This document shows, in pieces, positions 1-11,775 of a DNA stretch of 64,000 bases (positions are counted from its first letter, which is position 1; every line of letters begins with the position of its first letter). The notes beneath the pieces were generated by a model. The model did no database searches. It had not been told where the DNA came from and saw only the letters and a list, made by a program, of their open reading frames with translations. Origin of the DNA: Chamaecyparis obtusa (taxonomy: Eukaryota; Streptophyta; Pinopsida; Cupressales; Cupressaceae); the NCBI GenBank assembly GCA_027943335.1, contig BSBK01008833.1, positions 421,416 to 485,415 on the forward strand, in the 5' to 3' direction. The translations under genes and the position numbers were made by a program.

Positions 1-410
1 CAAGATCATTTCCATCTGGGAAATTTAGATAGGGTGATTCAAGTACACTTTGATGAACTAAGGAATTCTAGAAAATTACATGATTATGTTCATGCATTTT
101 AAGTGTTGGACTTGGAATGCAGTAAGCTAAATGATTTTGAAAAGCTTTACTTATTCATGAAGAATTTGCAACCCTGGGCCGCTGAGGACCTAATGCGATA
201 ACTTGGTCAAATGTTGGTTGAATCTATTGCCACTATGGATAATTTTCTTGACTACAAAGGGGATGTTGCTAAGGGATTTGGTGGTGTAACTAAGTCTGAC
301 TATGGAAGCAATAATAGAAAGGCATTTTGATTCAAGAATGAGCGTTGCAATAATGGGCCATATCAGAATAGTTACAGAACTCATGAAAGAGGACCACATT
401 TTCTGTATGC
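1..410 (+). pseudogene. retrotransposon gag remnant, cut by the window edge
   Basis: Frame 1 reads as a gag-like protein (for example LDRVIQVHFDELRNS, then LYLFMKNLQPWAAEDLM) with at least four in-frame stops and no start inside the window. The pattern of a short helical segment followed by LQPWA is typical of LTR-retrotransposon capsid domains. No protease or reverse transcriptase follows, so only this part of the element survives or the rest lies off the left edge. Family assignment beyond gag-like is not possible from this fragment. Confidence 0.55.
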
Positions 411-817
411 TTTCTAATTTCTACATTTTTTCTGACAAATATTCTCTTTTCATGGTGTTCAAGGTGACAAAGAAGCATATTCTATCAATTTGCACTATCT
501 TTTTGTTTAAAATTCAACATCAAATTGTGAAAGTCAATCATTCTTCACCAAAATTTATCGATTGAGGTAAGTTTTTTTTATTTTTTACATGTAAAATGTA
601 AATAAAGAGTCTTTTTATTTATACTTGGTATGATATAGACTTGTTCAATACATAATTTGATATAACTGTAATAAATTTATATTATAATTTGTCATACTGT
701 AAGAGATTTATATTATAATTTGACTTATTGTAATAGATTGATATTATAACTTGACTTATTGTAATAGATTGATATAATTTTAAAATTGTAATGAATTCAT
801 ATGTAGAAATTGTCATC
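411..817. other. AT-rich spacer, no gene seen
   Basis: Very AT-rich sequence between the gag remnant and the decayed transposase-like gene. It holds one short minisatellite (665-789). I see no coding signal in it. Confidence 0.5.
665..789. repeat. 31-bp AT-rich minisatellite, about four copies
   Basis: Four successive units begin ACTGTAATAAATTTATATTA, ACTGTAAGAGATTTATATTA, ATTGTAATAGATTGATATTA and ATTGTAATAGATTGATATAA at 31-bp spacing. It lies just upstream of the start codon of the following gene. Confidence 0.7.
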
Positions 818-1089
818 ATGCCAAGGAAATGAGCAAAGACTTTAACATCGAAAGAGCATGAAAGAGACAAAGAGAAGAAAAGGGAAAGAATTAGACAACT
901 TCGTGAGCACAAAAAATTGCATACCATAGAAGAAGATTTTTCTTTGGATGAGGAACATGAAACATCAATCGAAAGTAAGAGAGAATTAGAATTGGAAACA
1001 AAAAGACAACGAATGAGAAACTTGTGTGCAATAAGACAATTGAATAATGAAGATGTGGGCACATCATCTATGAGTTCCCAAGTTGAAGA

Positions 1090-1840
1090 GACACCATCAT
1101 CAAATGTTGGAGGCAAACCATTGTATCATGTTGAAGGAACACCATTTTCTACTCCCCAAGGTGTGGGCACACCCTTGTATCATGTTGAAGGCACACCATT
1201 GTCTACATCCCAAGATGTACGCACCTCTTGTATCATGTTGAAGGCACACCATTGTCTATATTCCAAGGTGGAGGCACACGATTATCTACATCCCAAGGTG
1301 TAGGCAAAACATTGTTGTTGGCAAAAGGGTCAGTGCTCCCCTCGGGATTCATGACATGGTTTAACAACCTCTTGTGTCTTCTATAAGTCTAGTGGTTATA
1401 TCAGGTATTAATAGGTCAATCTTTTGGTGCAACAACAACCACTACTTGTAACAAGTGGTATCAGAGCTTGGTCATAGATTCAAATTCCCTTGGGTAACAC
1501 TGAGGGGGAGATTGTTGGAAAAATGGTTAGCGCTCCCCTCAGGATTTGTGACATGGTTGAACAGCCTCCTATGTCTTCTACAAGTCTAGTGGTTGTATTA
1601 GGCATTAACAGGCTGATCTTTTGGTGCAACGACAACTACTATTGTAACAATTGTGTCATGTTGAAGGTGCACCATTGTCTACATCCCAAGGTGTGCGCAC
1701 CCCCTTGTATTATGTTGAAGACACACTATTGTCTACATCCTAAGGTGGAGGCACACAATTGTATCATGTTGAAGGCACACTATTATCTACATCTTGAGGT
1801 GTAGGCACAACATCATGTCATGTTGAAGGCACTCAAGATG
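1090..1840 (+). repeat. 54-bp coding minisatellite (18-residue repeats)
   Basis: The unit encodes HVEGTPLSTSQGVGTPLY-like repeats. About six to eight diverged copies (CATGTTGAAGGCACACCATT...) are seen, several frameshifted. The SMART element at 1316-1649 interrupts the array, and joining the flanks at one copy of ATTGT restores the repeat period. The array lies in the N-terminal part of the transposase-like gene. Confidence 0.75.
1311..1654 (+). mobile_element. SMART/TRIM-class miniature LTR element with 5-bp target duplication
   Basis: Two direct terminal repeats, 1316-1453 (138 bp) and 1513-1649 (137 bp), both start TGTTGG and end TTGTAACA. By hand they differ at about 21 positions plus one indel (about 85% identity). 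The 59-bp interior has a primer-binding site TGGTATCAGAGC at 1456-1467, 2 nt after the first LTR, and a polypurine tract GAGGGGGAGAT at 1502-1512 abutting the second LTR. The target duplication is ATTGT at 1311-1315 and 1650-1654. At 334 bp with no coding capacity it falls in the published size range of SMART elements (under about 385 bp). Mobilisation must come from another element's proteins. Confidence 0.93.
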
Positions 1841-4486
1841 GTAGGCAATTCACACATAATGTTTTTGATGCTCCTAGAATTATTTATAGAAAGCCAAAAT
1901 ATTTGATTGATATTGATACTAACATTTTACAAGAAATTCCTAACAAGATTTCCAAGCGTACTTGTCAAAGAAATTATAATCATATTTGGAGATCATTTTT
2001 TGAAAATTTAAACGTGATAGGAAGATGTCAACTATTTGTTGAAATGATGAGAAATCTGAAATTTAGGCCCATCATAAAGATTCTTGGGCTAAGAACGATG
2101 GATGAGTCAAGTGAAAAATCCATTGTAAAGAATCTAATGACTGCATATGAGAGTGTGGGTTCTCCATCACACACAAAAGATAGTAATGTCACACGACGTG
2201 TACTTACATCAATAATAGTAAGAACTCAAATGAAGAAATCTTGACTCGTTAGAAAGATAAGAAAAGCATTGAAAATAAGTAGAAAGTCTCTAATGAGAGC
2301 CTTAGGAAGGCATCAAAGAATGGAAGATCCAAATAGCAATGAGTTATGGGCATTTTTTAGTAGACTACCGTGAAAAGATAAAGCAATTGTTGAAGCTTTT
2401 AAATCTTTTATTGAAGAATTTTAGAAGAATAACAAAAAAATATCTCCTAATCAAAGAGATGTTGTAAGGAGGATTGGTAGTCAAATCCATGTTCCACATC
2501 CAAAACATTTTTTGGATTCAACTTAGACATAATTCTTTGCAAAATTTATACGTATTTATCCTCAAATTAAAATTAGTCAGAGATATTTTGAAGTGAGTAA
2601 ACCTTTTTATGTGAAAATAAATCACACATGCACAACTTGTTATTGTAGGGTACATATTGAATTTTCTAACCATTTTGATGTTTATAGGAATATATGTTTA
2701 GATTTGCACTCTAACAATGTTTTGCATGATTGTAACATAAATGACCCATCTAGATCTCCAAGGGAATTAATATCTACCATTTTATGTGAAAGAGTGGATG
2801 GTCAATAATTTTACAAGCTCTCATGCTTGAATTGCATAGATTGTGGAGGTTTGTGACATTTGCTAATTTGTCAACATATGGAGAGTATGCATGCAATCCG
2901 TAAATAAATAGTGGAATTTGGAAAATATAAGACCATGACCTACAATCTAAAAGATGGAAAAGAGGCTAAAAGATGTGATTTAGTAATTAAAAATATTCCA
3001 GTGTATTAGTTCATGGTCATTTTTTGTGAAAAAAATATTTATGAGTAACTTATGCAAGGCATGCACATAGAGTGTGATGATTGGATATGCAATTCAAGTT
3101 GTGCAAGGACACATTCCCACTTGATACCATTTTTTCAGTTGTGGACTTTGCAGAGTACTAGAAACTACAACCACAGAATGAGGTACAAAAAAAGTATTAC
3201 AACTCTCAATAGGTTTCTATATTTGTTCATATAGCATTCATACATTCACTTGATAGTACAGAGGAGAATATGAAGATATTGAGGGAGTATCATTTTTACA
3301 TCAATGATGATTGCTCGCATTCTATAGATTTTGTACACTGTTTCTTTTAACTATTTTATGGTGATTTGGCTAACAGGGGTATATCATATCATCGACACAT
3401 CATATGGCTAGATAATTATGCATCACAATTCAAGAATTCTTGGATGTTTTATTGGCTGTGTAGGATGCACAAGATCACTAGAATTTAATATATGTGGAAT
3501 TTCACAGAGGTCAGTCATGGAAAGGGAGAGCACGATGGTGCAGGTGCATGTATTAAAAGAGCCTTAGCATGTGAAGAATTAAAGTACAAAAAGAGAATAA
3601 TATTGTTATATGTGAGATGTATTGTCCAGTGGTGTGATGCTACAATGGGTCCAGGTAATGATGGTGAGTCTACAGTTCGTAGATTTTTTGGTTGATGGAT
3701 GAAACTAAAATTGCACCATATGAGGATTATTGTACACTGACATGATTGAGTGAGCTACACTATTTTAGAAGTTGTAATGAAGGTTTATGGAGTATCCACA
3801 CATGACATATGGCGTGCTTTTGTTCATCATGTGCAGATGAAGATTGGGATGGGTGCAAGTCAAAGGAATGGGTCGAATAATGGTATACACATATTTTGAG
3901 CCCACTTGAATCCTTTCATCCCCATGAATCACTACAACTGATAGAAATGGAATCATCCATAGAATTTGATTGCTTATCTGATCTAGTACAACTAGGTAAA
4001 TAGTCCACATGCAAATAATCTTGAATTTAGTACTTTATCATAAAAATTCAATAAATTAATCTCCTCGTTATGTTTATGTCATTATAGGCCATGTTTTTGT
4101 TGTTATTGCACCTAAAGACGATGAAGAAGGGACATATTATTATTTGTGTCATTGTGTTGAGGCAAAAAAGAAATTGGATCACTTGGTTATCAATGGTGAA
4201 GAATTAGAATACCCTATAGAAGGTTGTAACTGGTACATGGCTTAGGCAGTATTGTATGAAGAACCCTAGGTTTTGATTATTTGAGGATTGGGAGACACAA
4301 AAAGATTCTTCATTATTCAAACCTCGTCATTGCATCAAATGTCCACTTGATCAGTTATGGGGTAAGACCACACAATAAAACTCTTTGGAAGGTTTGTGAG
4401 TCAGACCACGAGGCAATACTTGAGACAATAAAGGGTAGGGCTATCCAATTGGTTCATTGGACTAAATGGAGATACAAAATATTGTA

Positions 4487-4940
4487 ATGTCAAATCTATT
4501 TGAATACATGTGCATATAACATGTATATTTATATAGCACTATAAATTTGGTGGACTGTAAATTGCTCATGCATTATCTAGTATGTATAACGAGAAGTTTG
4601 TAAGATTTAATGACAACGTTTCTCTTCTATTTTTTGGGGCAATAAAAGAGGTTTTCTCTTCTCAGCTATTTCCTCCCAGTGATCCTAATGAGTTGAGTTG
4701 TAAAAATGTTTCTCATTATTAATAAAAAAACTTTATGATGTTATGCCAATGACTTGTGGGAAAACAATATTTCGAAGGCCGTGGAAGCACCTTAGGAGGA
4801 CTATTCATGATGGTTTTACAAATAAATATATAGTGCACAAAGATGGAAATAGGTAGAATGTAATCCCACTACCTTATGGTGATTAAAAGGAAGGTATTGT
4901 CATTTTTGGGTGGGAGAATATGATGAAACCAGATACTGAA
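4487..4940. other. unassigned stretch downstream of the transposase-like gene
   Basis: AT-rich sequence with short open stretches in several frames but no domain I recognise. It may contain the 3' end of the transposon whose gene ends near 4486. No inverted repeat matching the region upstream of 818 was found by eye. Confidence 0.35.
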
Positions 4941-5134
4941 GTGTTCCTCAAGGTGCACATAGCATCGAACCATCTACGCCAACAACTCCAATTTTCTAGG
5001 TAAATGATAGTTGCAACCTCATTTCACACATAGACTCGCTCAAACATTTTAGACTACTCCAAACTGAACTGTCCCTCAAGGTACACTCAGCATGAAATTG
5101 GCAATCTTTATGGGGTCATATATTAGAGCTCATG
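4941..5134. repeat. left fragment of a ~358-bp tandem array, split by element A
   Basis: This sequence aligns to the units at 42404-43540 (shared phrases CCTCATTTCACACA, TCCCTCAAGGT, GGGTCATAT, AGAGCTC). It stops where element A begins. The right flank resumes the same unit at the matching position, so the two parts were one array before the insertion. Confidence 0.8.
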
Positions 5135-5809
5135 TGATGCAAGATAGGACAAGAGGGGCCAGAAATGGCACACCCTAACCAAATCCACCTTGCTCAAAAA
5201 CATGCGAAAGCAACAACACACAAAAGTGAGAGTGAGAATGCATAAAATTTCATATATTATCTTCAAATTGATTCATAGATGTGAGGCTGTAAGGCCTTCC
5301 TAGTTTTAGCTAGATATTACAATCAAGTATAGAAGTCCTCAAACATGTGAGGATCTATCAATAATCTCTAAAATTCTATCTCCTATCTTCTATCCAAAAA
5401 CTCCCTCTAAACTCTAACCAAACAACTAAATTTATACAAGAGGCTACCATACCAAGTCATCCTTCAAATCCATAATCAACAAAAGGAACGACCAAATCTA
5501 GGTCCACATGTTTCCCAATGATGGATACCAACATTAAATCCATGACCCAAATTAATTGCACAAGTCGGTCTCAAAAGAAATCCAAAATAAACAACTTGGT
5601 AAGCAAGAAAATGAAGCATCAGACAAGCATCACTGAGCGCCAGGGAAATTCACCAAGTGCCAGAGAGATAACTGACCAACACCGGCGAACAAAGGAAACT
5701 GAGCAACACTGAATCAACTCGATCAAAGAAGAAACCAAGAAACACTAACAAACTCAAATATGTTTTTGGTGACATACGATTGCCAAGGACCTGAGATGCT
5801 CCTACATCA
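5135..5809 (-). repeat. 3' LTR of chromovirus A
   Basis: 675 bp, TGATGC...ACATCA on the plus strand, collinear with the copy at 41729-42403 and of equal length. It contains the GGCTGTAAGGCCTTCC segment also found in element F. Confidence 0.9.
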
Positions 5810-5879
5810 GAAACTTGGGATTATTCGAAATGATTCTCTGAATCATGAAATAGTTATGATCCAAGCTGCATCCAACTCA

Positions 5880-7459
5880 AACTATGAAATCAAAGAACTA
5901 TCTTCAATCAGTCTATTCTTCCACTTTACCAGATATTCCATATACTATTTTCCTCTTGCACTTCTGCCAATTCTTTGCTCCAAAATCTTTTCAACTTCTT
6001 CATTCTGGTTATTAGGATAATCCATCAGTACTGTCATGTCTTCTTCAGGTTCATGAAACTCATACAAATTAGTAATGTTGAATATAGGTGATATATCCAT
6101 GTCATCAAGTAACTCAATCTCATATGCATTTTCACTGTCAAATTTTCTCAAAATCTTGCAAGGTCCAAACTTATTCATCCTCAGCTTTCCATATGTTCCA
6201 ATAGGAAATCTGCCTCTCCTCAAATGAACCATCACTTCATCACCAACACCAAAAGTCTTATGTCTTCTTCATCTATCAGCTCTGTCTTTGTATTTCTGAT
6301 TACTCCTTTCTAGTTTAAGCTTCACATCTTCATGCAATGTCTTCATATACTCAACAAATTTTACTCCTTCAGCACTTCTCTTTATTTCATCGACAATGTC
6401 TCTCAAATCTGATATACCTCTCGGTTGTATGCCATTTACAATCTCAAATGGTTTTTTTCTAGCACTCCTACTCACTAAATTATTGTATGCAAACTCTGCT
6501 TGTGCCAACATAGAATCCCAATTACTTGGTGTGTCTCTAACTAAAAATCTCAAAAGATTATCCAAACTTCTATTCACAACTTTTGTCTATCCATCGGTTT
6601 GTGGGTGAAATGTAGAACTATAATTCAAATCAGTACCCAAATTTCTCCAAAGAGTCTTCCAAAAGTATCCAAAAAATTTATTGTCTCGGTCAGAGATAAT
6701 ACTCCTTGGTAATCCATGCAATCTGACGATTTTCTTAAAGAAAAGATTTGCTACATGTACTGCATCTGATATCTTTCTACAAGGTATAAAATGTGCCATT
6801 TTAGAAAATCTATCCACAAAAACAAATATAGAATCATTACCTCTTACTATCTTCGATAAGCCAAGAATAAAATCCATACTGATGTCAATCCAAGGTTTCT
6901 CAGGTACAACAATTGGTGTATACAATCCAGTATTCTGACTAACTCCTTTTGCAACTTGACAAACTCCACAATTTTTCACAAATTTCCAAACATCTTTAAT
7001 AACTACAGCTAGAAATATTTCTCCTTAAGAAAATTCAATGTCTTATCAACACCAAAATGTCCAGCCAAACCATTACTATGTTTCTCTTTTATCAAATTAG
7101 TTCTAATTGATCCTCTCGGTATACACAATTGAATAGCTTTAAACAACATACCTCCTTGCATAAAATATTCATCCCATTTAGTACTATGTTGATCTTGAAT
7201 AGGTACTCTGCACTTTCTCCATGGCTCAAAAAAATTACGATCAAATTCATAAGAATCTCTCATGTCATCAAAACCTAGAACTCTAATTTTCATCTCAGTC
7301 ATCAAATATATTCTTCTACTCAATGCATCAGCAACTTGGTTAGTGACTCCACTCTTATGCTTTATCACAAATGTATAACTCTGTAAATACTCAACCCATT
7401 TCATATATCTCTGATTCAACTTATTCTGACTACCTAAATACTGTAAAGCTTTATGATCA
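5880..7459 (-). pseudogene. chromovirus A pol 3' part: end of RNase H, integrase, chromodomain
   Basis: From high to low coordinates the frame reads HKALQYLGSQ (RNase H tail), a gag-pre-integrase zinc-binding region with CGVCQVAKG, the integrase core ([10 protein letters not shown], then [10 protein letters not shown]), and a C-terminal chromodomain-like YLVKWKN after one stop near 5925. The third catalytic residue of the D,D-E core, normally Glu in the HPQTDGQTE block, is Lys here (6581-6583), with a TAG at 6587-6589 just before it. The protein would insert cDNA and, through the chromodomain, target heterochromatin; this copy cannot. Confidence 0.9.
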
Positions 7460-7470
7460 TGTAGACTAGG

Positions 7471-8580
7471 CTATCTGTATCTATTTTGAAAGGCTAAAAC
7501 AAGTAAATGTTAGGTTTTAATCTAGTATTATATCAATTCAAAAACAAGAACATCTAAGCTAAGCCACCTCAGATTGAGCCTAAACAGGTGCACCCAAGCA
7601 CTGTTTGATTTTCTCTTATAAGAGTGATGTGGGTGTGCTCTCTATTCACATGGAGCATGTCTCTAATGATGATTAGGGGAGATTGGGATTGATTAGATAC
7701 CATGAGAACCCCATAGTGGCACAAAACAGGTATAGAACACTTGATTTTCCCCTAAGGCCTCAAGAATCCAAACGATGCTGAAATGAAGACTAAGCTAGAA
7801 ATGAGTAATCTATGATGGATTTTAGACCAAATGAGATGGAATGATGATGATATGCTATGCAAAACAATGAAAAAACAACTAGGTTAATCCATTATTGCTA
7901 AGCTATGATGTGCTAAAAAGCTTGAAGAAAATAATGAAATCTAACAATTAGGATTGATTATGCTAAAGCTAGAACTAAATTAGCATAATAAAAATGCATG
8001 AAAATGAAAGACTAAGCTAATAATTTGCTCTTGGAAGAGGGAGTATTTATAGGATTTTGGAAGGGCTTGGGTTAGGAAGATGAGTTGGGGTTTGGGGTAA
8101 GGTTAGGGTTGAGTTTGGGTCAAAGATAAGGAGTGACTTCTTCTAGAAGAGTCTAGGGTTTTTGGATGAGGATGAAGACTTTCTAGAAGAGTCTAGGACT
8201 TTCTAGGATAATCATGAATTTAAGAAACAAATAAATATTTATTCATCTCAAAGGCTTTAATGAGTTTTGAGGCTTATTAGGGGAAGGGTTTGACTAGGAG
8301 TCAAAGGAGACTTAGATTAGCTTAGGGAAAGTAGGTAATTTCCCTTAAATGGGTTTAGGGAAGGATTAGGAAAGTTCTAGAAGAGTCTAGAGTTTTCCTA
8401 GGGCAAATTAAAGATTTAGGGAAATGAAATAAATACTTATTTATTTCAAAGGCTTTTGGTTGAGAATTTTCATTTATTAAATAAATTTAATAAATAAAAA
8501 GGATTTAACACTTAATATTTGTTTTAAATATTTTTGACTTGGGATTAGGTTTAGGAAATGAGTAAATCCTCCTTTAATTA
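7471..8580. other. left part of solo LTR S, non-coding
   Basis: No coding signal. The sequence is rich in the phrase TCTAGAAGAGTCTAGG and in GGTTTAGGG-like runs, features shared with its right part at 19881-20225, which supports one original unit. Confidence 0.6.
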
Positions 8581-8596
8581 AAATTAAAGTGAGTTT

Positions 8597-8735
8597 TTTT
8601 TTATTTTTTTTATTTTTTATTTTTTATTTATTTTTATTTTTTATATTTTATTTTTTATATTTTATACTTTTATTTTTATTTTTTAATTTATTTTTATTTT
8701 TTAATTATTTTTTAATTTTTTATTTTTTTTAAAAG
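8597..8735 (+). repeat. T-rich (TTTTA)n tract at the LINE 5' edge
   Basis: About 135 bp consisting almost only of T with scattered A, directly after the left target duplication and before the first complex LINE sequence at about 8740. It could be expanded simple sequence, the tail of a reverse-oriented retroposon, or sequence added during second-strand synthesis. Confidence 0.6.
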
Positions 8736-8939
8736 AATATTAAATTAATATAAATATAAGCAATGAAAATGCGAAAATGCGAAAAGTGCGACTGCAGTGA
8801 AAATTAGCTTTTCAAGAGTGGCAAATAAAGTTAGGGTTTATCCATTACCATAGAGCAGAGTCAAGGAAGTATGGCTCTCTGCAAGGAATTCCCTCCTCCG
8901 CAGAGGGATCTCATAGGACTGAGAGCCTGGACTCAAAGG

Positions 8940-11775
8940 ATGTTAACAAATTTTTGGGTTATTGTTTCAACTATTTATTATATGGCCACAAAATGACTGA
9001 ATGCAGAAAGCCCAATCTTAGATCTCGATGCCCTAATTATGAACATTTGAAGGATTTCATTGCAAAGTAAAAGGAAAAGAGTCTGCTTGAGTTTGTACAA
9101 TAGAAAAAGGAAACAAAAGCCAAGGTTTCAGGTTCCATAATAGAGAATGTTAATAGCAATGGGATTCTGATGTGGAACACGAAACCGCGGCACAACATTC
9201 ACATGGTTCAATCACTAGATAGACATTTTGATTTCTTTGCAAAAGCTAAATATGCGATAAAAGGAAAGCTTAGCACTAGGACCACTAGGGCTTATAAATC
9301 TGGGACAGTTTCAGTATGTAATTTTGATGAACCCCATTCTACTTTGGGGGAAGGCAGGTTTATAACTACTCAGGTGACTCCTGGGTTCACTGTAAACCAA
9401 AATTCAATTTGGCAAGAGCTCGGAAGGAAAAACAAGGTAAGGATCTCTCCAAAATCCAACATTAATAATGGCATTCCACTAAAAAATGCTTTTGATGTAT
9501 TGAACAAGGAGGAAAATTTATTTTGTGTATATACGCCCCTGCATAAAAGGACTAGGGCTTTGGAAGGTAAGGGTCCTAGGGTTTAGACACATAAGGATGA
9601 TGTTAAATTCCATCCCTCAGTCAAAAAACCCTACCCTTACCTTGACAAAACCCTAGCCTTTTCTACAGGGAATACTAAATTTTTTGACAATTCAGCAAGC
9701 ACTAATCTTAAAGCTGAATTACATAAAGCTAAAGGCAAATTTGAGGTTTATAGCCCTCCCCATCGAAGATGGAAGGAAAACCTTGTAGATCTTAAAGCTC
9801 TTTCAAAGAGTCATATCTCGGGTAGTAAATCCTTTCTGTATCATAATGAACAAATTAAGGTAGTGTATACGCCCCCCTATAGGCATAATCATTCCATGAA
9901 TAAAGATAAAATTAGCATGAATCATGTCACACTCAATTTGGATAATGATGATATAAAGCAACATCAAAAGCATCTTGCAGAAACAGGTTTTATCTGCATA
10001 TGGAATGGTACAAGAGCTTCTATTAAGGACATAATAGAAGGTTGTCATCACAATTACTGAAGGAGGTCAGTATTACTTTACTTATGGATAAATTCATTTT
10101 CATTGATTGCAAGAATAATGAGCTAAAAAATAGCATCATGAAAAAGCAATGTATTAGTTTCAGGCATTCTCCTTTCTCTATATTTAATTGGGTCCCACTT
10201 TTTAACCCTATAAATCTAGAGGATTTCAGAGTTGATAGAGCTATCTCTCTCAAAAACTTACCTCTAGAATTCTCTAGACAGGAAACTATTAGTAAAATAG
10301 GCAATAAGATTGGAAGGTATATCAGGAGTATTGATGGCTCACCTAATTAGGCTGAAAAAACAATCATTGTTGAGATGAAATATCATCAAAGATACATTTC
10401 TCCTATTCATTTGTGTTATAAATCCAATTCTGTAATTATCAATCCTATCATCATAGAGGATTTTATTGAATACGACAAAGCTCCTCTTTCAGTGCATAAA
10501 AACACTGCCCTGCCTAATCAGTATGATGTGGATTATGAATTACATTTCTTTAACAATAAAGGAGGTTTCAACATTGTAAATTATAAGGACCTTAACACTG
10601 ACAGGCCCTCTACCCCATCTCAGCCTACCCAGATGAACAATAATGTTTGCTGGAACAAATTTGAAGGCAAGCCCTCTTAGGAAATTAAGAAGGCCTCTTT
10701 GCCACCCCAGAACTTAGAATCTAAAGTGGTAGCACACTATAACTGTAATGATTGTATTCCAAGTGTGGAAAAAGAGGTAGAAATATGTCCCCTAGGGTGA
10801 GAAGATGATGCATTGTACTCTTCTCCCCCTTAATCTTAGAATTACACTGAGGCAAATCCACAGATGGAGACCAATATAGAAATAGAGAATTAGTTAAGAT
10901 TAGATCAGGATTATGAAACTGTGACCTGTGACCAAGAAGTCAAGATAATATCTGACTACATAGGAGAAACATTAACTGATGAATTGTTGGATCTCTTCAT
11001 TGATGAAATATGTGATAAGGATGAACTATTATTACAGAAAAAACTACTGATTGAAAAAATTCTTGAACTCCAAAAATATGAAAACTTTGAAGAATCTTCA
11101 ATAAAACAAAAATTAGTAATGTCTCAGTTAGAACTAAATGAGCCTATCGCAATAGCCCTCGATAAAGCTCTTCTTGGTAATCTAGAAGCATCAGATATAA
11201 TCATCAGAGAGTAAGAAAAAGTTAACCTGAATCAAAAAAAGGATATCATATATCCAATGCAAATTGAGAATAAAGAAAAAGAAAATATCAGTAAAAAGGA
11301 CTCTGATCTGAATAATGAGAATGATAAAAATTCCCATCAAGAGGGGGAGGAACCAGCACCCTCTATCCCTATTGAGATGGAAACTCTAAACTTGGATTTA
11401 TCAGGTAACATAGAAAATATAATAGAAATGTATGGAAAGGAGATTATAGACAAGGAAGTCACCCAAGCTCATACAGAGTTTGATAAAAAAAGCTCAGAAA
11501 ACTAGGACAAAGATATCATTAATTATACTAGAAATTTAGCATCAGTTAAAGACTCTATTGAAGGCCTTTTTGGGATAAAAAATGAGGATAGACAACTAGG
11601 CATAGCAATAACCAGAGGAGGTTTAAGTACTCCTAACATCAATAGAATTAAAAAGAAGAGAGGCAGGAAATCAGCTATTGAACTAAGAACTTTAGCTGGC
11701 AATGCAGGCAACCAAAAGAAGATTGTTGATATTTTGTACATAGGGAAGGGGAAGTGCCTTCCCCAGGAGAAATGA
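8940..11775 (+). pseudogene. LINE ORF1, nucleic-acid-binding protein
   Basis: A degenerate CCHC knuckle (CFNYLLYGHKMTEC, second Cys changed to Tyr) occurs near 8960-9005. It is followed by a long low-complexity region and, near 9980-10350, a region like DUF4283 of plant LINE ORF1: FICIWNG, KFIFIDCKN, then WVPLFNP and LPLEFSRQETISKIG. An acidic C-terminal region follows and ends in a basic patch (KKKRGRK). The frame is broken by several stops and a frameshift near 10050. ORF1 proteins coat the LINE RNA. The last stop, TGA at 11773-11775, overlaps the ORF2 start as ATGA. Confidence 0.7.

Larger units (their letters stand above)
818..4486 (+). pseudogene. decayed DDE-transposase-like gene, unclassified family
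   Basis: Reading starts at an ATG at 818 with a basic, charged N-terminus (SKEHERDKEKKRERIRQLRE), then 18-residue repeats, a cysteine-rich stretch near 2620-2660 (CTTCYCRVH), and a catalytic-like core. The core holds VVDFAEY near 3135, then FYINDDCSHSIDFVHCFF, DNYASQFKN at 3410-3437 and HGKGEHDGAGACIKRAL at 3520-3570. A C-terminal part (YYYLCHCVEAKKKL, then WKVCESDHEAI) runs to about 4486. DFAEN-like, D..xxQFKN and HGKG.xDGxGA blocks in this order match, from memory, uncharacterised transposase-like proteins of plants and animals. I infer an RNase H-fold transposase. Several stops and at least one frameshift make it non-functional. No terminal inverted repeats were identified. Confidence 0.5.

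Noticed and set aside
1456..1467. TGGTATCAGAGC as part of a tRNA gene (also at 25659, 41716, 53367, 57875)
   Set aside because: Only the primer-binding complement is present next to each LTR; no cloverleaf or A/B boxes.
8060..8420. GGGTTTAGGG / GGTTTAGGGTT runs resembling plant telomere repeat
   Set aside because: Isolated, irregularly spaced words inside solo LTR S; no tandem TTTAGGG array.
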